Source of the DNA: Sisyra terminalis | Lineage: Eukaryota > Arthropoda > Insecta > Neuroptera > Sisyridae | DNA: 64,000 bases | NCBI GenBank assembly: GCA_958496175.1 | Contig: OY292274.1 | Coordinates: forward strand, 27,505,482-27,569,481 | Direction of reading: 5' to 3' | Shown: piece after piece, positions 59,675 to 64,000 of the stretch | How positions within the stretch are numbered: position 1 is the first letter of the stretch | Layout of the letters: each line of letters begins with the position of its first letter | The notes under the pieces: model-generated | Told to the model about the DNA's origin: nothing | Database searches by the model: none | What the model saw: the letters and a program-made list of their open reading frames with translations, nothing else | Made by a program: the position numbers and the translations under genes

Positions 59675-61055
59675 TGTATATATATATAGAATATGACATA
59701 GTTGCGGAAAATATTATATCAATTTATTTACAAAATTCTGTTTAACAAAATTATGTCAACTCGTTCAATAATAATTTATCGATAATATAGTCACTAAACG
59801 CTGGGTCTTTGTACATACCATCATTTATGTTTCTTTTTTATAGAAAAATCTACCAATTAACAATAACAATAAATAAGTGGCTTAACATGAAAATATAACA
59901 AAACCCACCCTAAGAAATTAGTAAAATTTGAAGGATATGTGTTATAAAGATTTTGTAAATTCGTTGACACATGTAATTGAAACGTTTATTATTCATTCAC
60001 TTTGGAAAAAAAATAATTCGCATATAATAAACGTAGCTAATTTTAAGAAACGATGATATATAGTATAGAAATATTTTGTGAGGTCTCCATTGTGGAAAAA
60101 AGTATTAGCAGATTGTATTTTCGCCTTAAGTAATATAAAGTATAATATAAAGTAAAAAGTAATAGAGAGATAGAAATTATAATTTTATTAATATTCAAAA
60201 AATAATATTGAATAAGTGTTTCTCTTTTAAATTGCAGAAAAGTGAGGAAGATGCTTCTTAAAAAATATGTATTCATATTAAAAAGTCTGAATTTTCACTA
60301 ATAATTAGAAACTCAATAACTTTAGCTGAAAATTTTAATTATTTTGAAGGAAAAGAAATACTTTTTATTTATTGTAATTAATTTATTAATTAACAAGTTT
60401 AAAACAAAACATACAAAAGAAACAATATTTATTTAATTACAAACTAGGTTTAAACAATATAAATGTTGTAACGGTTGTAACCAAAACCAACACTATGAGA
60501 GAAAGTTAACATATCCAGAAGCTCCAGAAGTATATTTTAGATAGTTTGAAAAAACGCTTGGTTTTAAGCGCTTTGAATCAAAATATTTCTATATTTATTG
60601 TATTATTTCAATATTTAGTTATTGCAGACTATAAAACCTTATTTCAAAGTATATTATCACTATCGAAATATTGGATAACTTATTAGTAAAAAATAAGCTG
60701 TTCTCGATATAATTCATTATATGATATCATTGATACTGATTGTCTGGATAAGGGGCATAAGGGGTATGAGTAGTGTAAGACTTATAAAGTACTCGTGAGC
60801 TAACATCACTTAACTCTCTTCTCTGATAAATAACTCATTTAGGCTCGTGAGCACCATCTCACAATGAAGAACCAAACTTGCTATGGTGGCTACAAAAACT
60901 AACAAGCTGAAAAATAATTTTGTCACGAACAGTTGCGAGCATTCAGAACTGATAGAAACTGTTCTTCTTCTATGAAACCAAGTGCGCCAATCGTATTATA
61001 GTAAAAAATTAAGTATCTATGGTGAAAATTCTATCTCTTTCCAACTGCATTGATT
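59675..61055. other. AT-rich DNA, nothing recognised
   Basis: Short open frames only. A GC-richer patch at about 60740-60900 is unassigned. Confidence 0.5.
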
Positions 61056-61059
61056 TTGT

Positions 61060-61165
61060 ATTTGACTATCGCATAATCCCTGTCCGTCTGTCTTTACGTT
61101 CGTCCTATAGAGTCGGTAGCCCGTGGGTATATCGTAAAGATCTGATACTTAACCACACCTCTAGC
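61060..61165 (+). repeat. Dispersed repeat, inverted partner of 50995-51110
   Basis: CTGTCCGTCTGTCTTTACG, GAGTCGGTAGCCCGTGGG and a TATATCGTAAAG block, matched in reverse at 51.0 kb. It lies inside a 63-codon open frame that is not otherwise supported. Confidence 0.6.
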
Positions 61166-61169
61166 ATTG

Positions 61170-61935
61170 TGCAAGGACTATTCCGATACAATTCTGAACA
61201 CTTGGTATAAGTATAACATACCAAACGAGTAAATTCGACTGGTATTTAATAATTTCCAATAAAAGCAAATTTAAGCTAATATTTCTTTTTTTATAAATAT
61301 AAACGATTTTATGTATAACAATAATAACCATATATAATTACAATAATTTAACAAAAACAATTCTCGAACACATAGGCGTCGCAATTTGGTATTAAAAAGG
61401 GATTGCATGTTATAAAAGACATTGACTAATTTTCAATTATTCGAATAAATTAAAATAATTAATGTAAATATATATGGTATATAAACTTAAAAGTTTCTTA
61501 TAATAAAAAAAAAACTTCTACAAAATCAGTGGTACAATTTTCTTTCCTTGAAAGTATAGGGATTTGGGGTTAAGATTGACTAATATGCCTAAAGCTATTT
61601 CACATAAAGAGCAATAGAAGCAAGATTAAATCATTTCAAAATCCAATGTTGAAGTTTTCATATGCTTACTCAACAAACCCTTTTCATGAACTTTTCATAG
61701 TTCAAGTTTAATGGAAACTGCATTTACCACATTTTTTCTGTTTTTCTTGAATAAAAGAGTTGTAAATCTGAGATACATACAGTTTACGAATGCTAAATAT
61801 TTTATGATAAATTATCGACTTAATACAAAAGGGAAGAGTGTTGAAAATTTTTGATAATACTTATTAAATCTATCGCAAAAATAACTTTTATTTCTCTTAT
61901 TTTTTTTGTGATTTAAAATGGGGACCAATGCGTTT
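61170..61935. other. AT-rich DNA, nothing recognised
   Basis: No gene or repeat recognised apart from possible 3'-UTR of the mariner relic near 61900-61945. Confidence 0.5.
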
Positions 61936-61944
61936 CCACCAATA

Positions 61945-62345
61945 ACTTTATTAAATAATAGAATTACCACTATTATTAATAACTTCTTGTCAGCGTGAGG
62001 TAATTTGTATTCTATTGTCAAAAAATATATCAACTTTTGATGTAAAACTTGAACCAGCGTTTGTTTAACTTCTTAAGTTTGAAATTTTTAAGTTTCAAAA
62101 AAATTTGCAATTTCAAAAACAAGTGATAATTTGAACTAGTGCGAAGTTCGAGTGGAGGCAATATGTGGTGGATGTGACAAAATTTCCCAGCCAAGTTCTG
62201 CAATTTTTTGACGAATTTCCAAAGTAGCATGAGGTCTGACATTAACATGATGCAGTATGAAGTTCTTCCTATTGACCATCGCCGGTCTCTGTTCTTGAGC
62301 TGCTGTCTTGAAATTATCATGTTGCTAACAAGACCTCTCCGAATT
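61945..62345 (-). pseudogene. mariner-family transposase C-terminal fragment
   Basis: The minus strand reads QEQRPAMVNRKNFILHHVNV, RPHATLEIRQKIAELGWEIL and SHPPH. This matches the mariner blocks RPxLVNRKxVxxHHDNARPH and LGWExLxHPPYSPDLAPSDYH. After a frameshift it continues NYHLFLKLQIFLKLKNF (family DYHLFRSLQNFLxGKxF), and after another LPHR, stop, QEVINNSGNSII (family LPxRWQKVIxxxGxYI) before tandem stops near 61950. The catalytic aspartate of HHDNARPH is Val, and the SPDLAPSD block is disrupted. At least two frameshifts. The N-terminal half and terminal repeats were not found. Confidence 0.85.
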
Positions 62346-62349
62346 GAGC

Positions 62350-62725
62350 TTTCCATTTAATCTTAAAAGCTTGTAATGTGAGCTTTTAGTTATTTTTATA
62401 AGTTAGAGGTTTTGAGATATTTTTACATTACGATTAGCTCTGCTATTCAAAATGAGAAGGAATTATTTCTTTACAAATTTCTGTATGTGGAATTCAAATT
62501 AGTGAAAGAAACATCAAGTCGTCCGAATAAGACGGATACCTACCTTTTTTATGATGAAAAAATTGGTATTTAGACATTTGTCATGATTTGAAGTTGTAGT
62601 CAAACACAATTGCATTTGTTGGCAAAAGAATTTAACATTAATTCGTTTCAATTACTTGTGCTTTGAAAAAATATTAGAAATTAAACTTCATTCTTATATT
62701 ACCGAATAGTTGCTTATGAACTACC
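62350..62725. other. AT-rich DNA, nothing recognised
   Basis: Lies upstream of the mariner relic in its own orientation, but I could not recognise the N-terminal half of a mariner transposase here. Confidence 0.45.
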
Positions 62726-62734
62726 ACGAAGAAC

Positions 62735-62855
62735 AATCTTCGAAAATCCGGGTCGGGACTGCCGTTCCAATTATGTTCCCAACACTACTTACACTCCTAC
62801 CTATCGATGACAAGCCTGATTTCCATCAGGGATTCTGGACTACGGCGAAATCAGG
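62735..62855 (+). pseudogene. Likely Jockey-type LINE RT fragment (fingers region)
   Basis: The plus strand reads VPIMFPTLLTLLPIDDKPDF then HQGFW, resembling the Jockey block RPIxLLPTLSKLxEKLL...IPDHQFGFR that precedes motif A. Only about 40 residues are readable, and the following sequence does not continue convincingly. Confidence 0.45.
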
Positions 62856-62859
62856 AATA

Positions 62860-64000
62860 CCAAAATTAGAAAGGCAATTATGATCAGCGTTTTGCGTCAT
62901 CAATAACCTTCCAGCCTATATATATTGTAATAGCTGAAACACCAGCAAATGGTTACGGAATATAGCTAAAGATATAAGCAAAATTATAAACTCTTATTCA
63001 ATAGCTTTGGGAACAGAACAGGAAGATCATTATTCGAGGATGACTCTTTAAATTCGTTAAAGAAAATGTATAACAATGTTTTTTTAAAAATCATGTGGTT
63101 TAAAAATCTTCAAGACATCAACAAATGTTAATGGTGATGTTGATAGTGTGGAATTTTTACTCATAAAAAACAATCCTCTTTCTGCCCTTTTCGTAGGAAA
63201 AGAACCGAATGGAAACCGTTTCGCATTAGGTACTTCAGTCTAACCCTGGGAGCGCTGTTAAGCGTTTACTTCTGTGGGCTGCTCCCAAGGTTTATAAAAT
63301 ACACAAGTAGCCTCATGGGCTCAAAGTCATAACTATAGCATTGGTAATAATAGGTCTATCAAAATATATTTACGAAACCTTAGACGTTAGTTATTAGAAT
63401 ATAGTAAGTATTTGTTGTAAAAGTTTTGAAATATTCAGTAACACCGTTTATTAATTCGGTATTATAATCTAATGAGGTGACACAGTTACTACTTATTGGA
63501 ATACATTTAATTGAAAAGTGCAGGGTAAACCTAAATATTCTAAACACATTATATAAACCTGAGTCATCATTATAGTTTGATCAAAACTTCGCATTTGGTT
63601 TTGATTTTGACCAAAAAAAAAAAAAAAAACACCTTTGATGTCTGCCAGGAATCAATCAAAATTTTGGCTACAATCGATGCACCAAAAACAGACGAATTTG
63701 CATGAAGCGCATGAGTTGTTAAGTGGTTTTCCCGGAGTGAGCAGAAGGAGTTTGTTATTACTATTATTATAAATATCTATTTTTTTTACTTTTCAGATAA
63801 TTAACTTGAAGAGTTTTTAGTCTGTTTAAGGAGATCTCATATTACTGGATATATTTATTTTAAATCTTTATATTAAAAACTTACGAAATCTTCCATTTCA
63901 ACCAATATCTAATCTTCCGTTAGGCCAAAAACTACCTTGCCAATCCTTACTGCAGACCGAAACTCGTCATAAATATATAAAATCATTACGTATACCAATT
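62860..64000. other. Unassigned DNA with a GC-richer block
   Basis: 63175-63300 is GC-richer (CCCTGGGAGCGCTGTTAAGC). A poly(A) run lies at about 63614-63630. No domain recognised. Confidence 0.45.

Overview
The window is AT-rich eukaryotic DNA with no intact protein-coding gene. No bacterial-type gene, operon, CRISPR array or rRNA gene is visible. What can be recognised is the wreckage of transposable elements typical of insects: Jockey-type LINEs, a Penelope-like element with GIY-YIG endonuclease, hAT, mariner and Tc1 transposases, Helitron ends, tRNA-derived SINEs, MITEs, foldback elements and AT microsatellites. I read it as intergenic or intronic DNA of an arthropod, most likely an insect. 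The order cannot be fixed from sequence alone.

Layout. 1-8 kb: mostly unassignable AT-rich DNA, with a Jockey 3' fragment (about 2.9-3.4 kb) cleanly interrupted by a 152-bp hAT MITE, and a small array of a ~130-bp repeat. 8-15 kb: two more Jockey fragments, an inverted-repeat MITE and a Helitron-end relic. 15-25 kb: long plain AT-rich DNA, a SINE, a foldback array at 21.8-22.7 kb, and a 290-bp retroelement with 13-bp target duplications and an internal hammerhead-ribozyme-like motif. 28.6-29.7 kb: the best preserved reverse transcriptase, a minus-strand Jockey-type ORF2 relic. 32.8-37.2 kb: a Penelope-like endonuclease fragment followed by a second hammerhead-like motif, the largest foldback array, a Helitron and a hAT transposase C-terminus. 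40-42 kb: two SINEs and a related Penelope-type repeat. 42.4-45.5 kb: a complete 2,999-bp hAT-type element (15-bp terminal repeats, perfect 8-bp target duplication) holding two exon-like segments joined by good splice sites, with a near-perfect foldback inside the putative intron. 50-57 kb: a Tc1 relic, tandem duplications, a ~1-kb ancient foldback, a perfect 41-bp-arm hairpin and a second inverted-repeat family. 57.6-59.7 kb: a composite Helitron with two tRNA-like modules. 61.9-63 kb: a mariner transposase relic and a likely Jockey RT fragment.

Nothing here works as a pathway. The value lies in element structure: nested insertions whose target duplications can be read directly, hammerhead-like motifs in retroelement debris, and one hAT element that may carry a spliced gene fragment. 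Intervals with nothing recognisable are listed as such.
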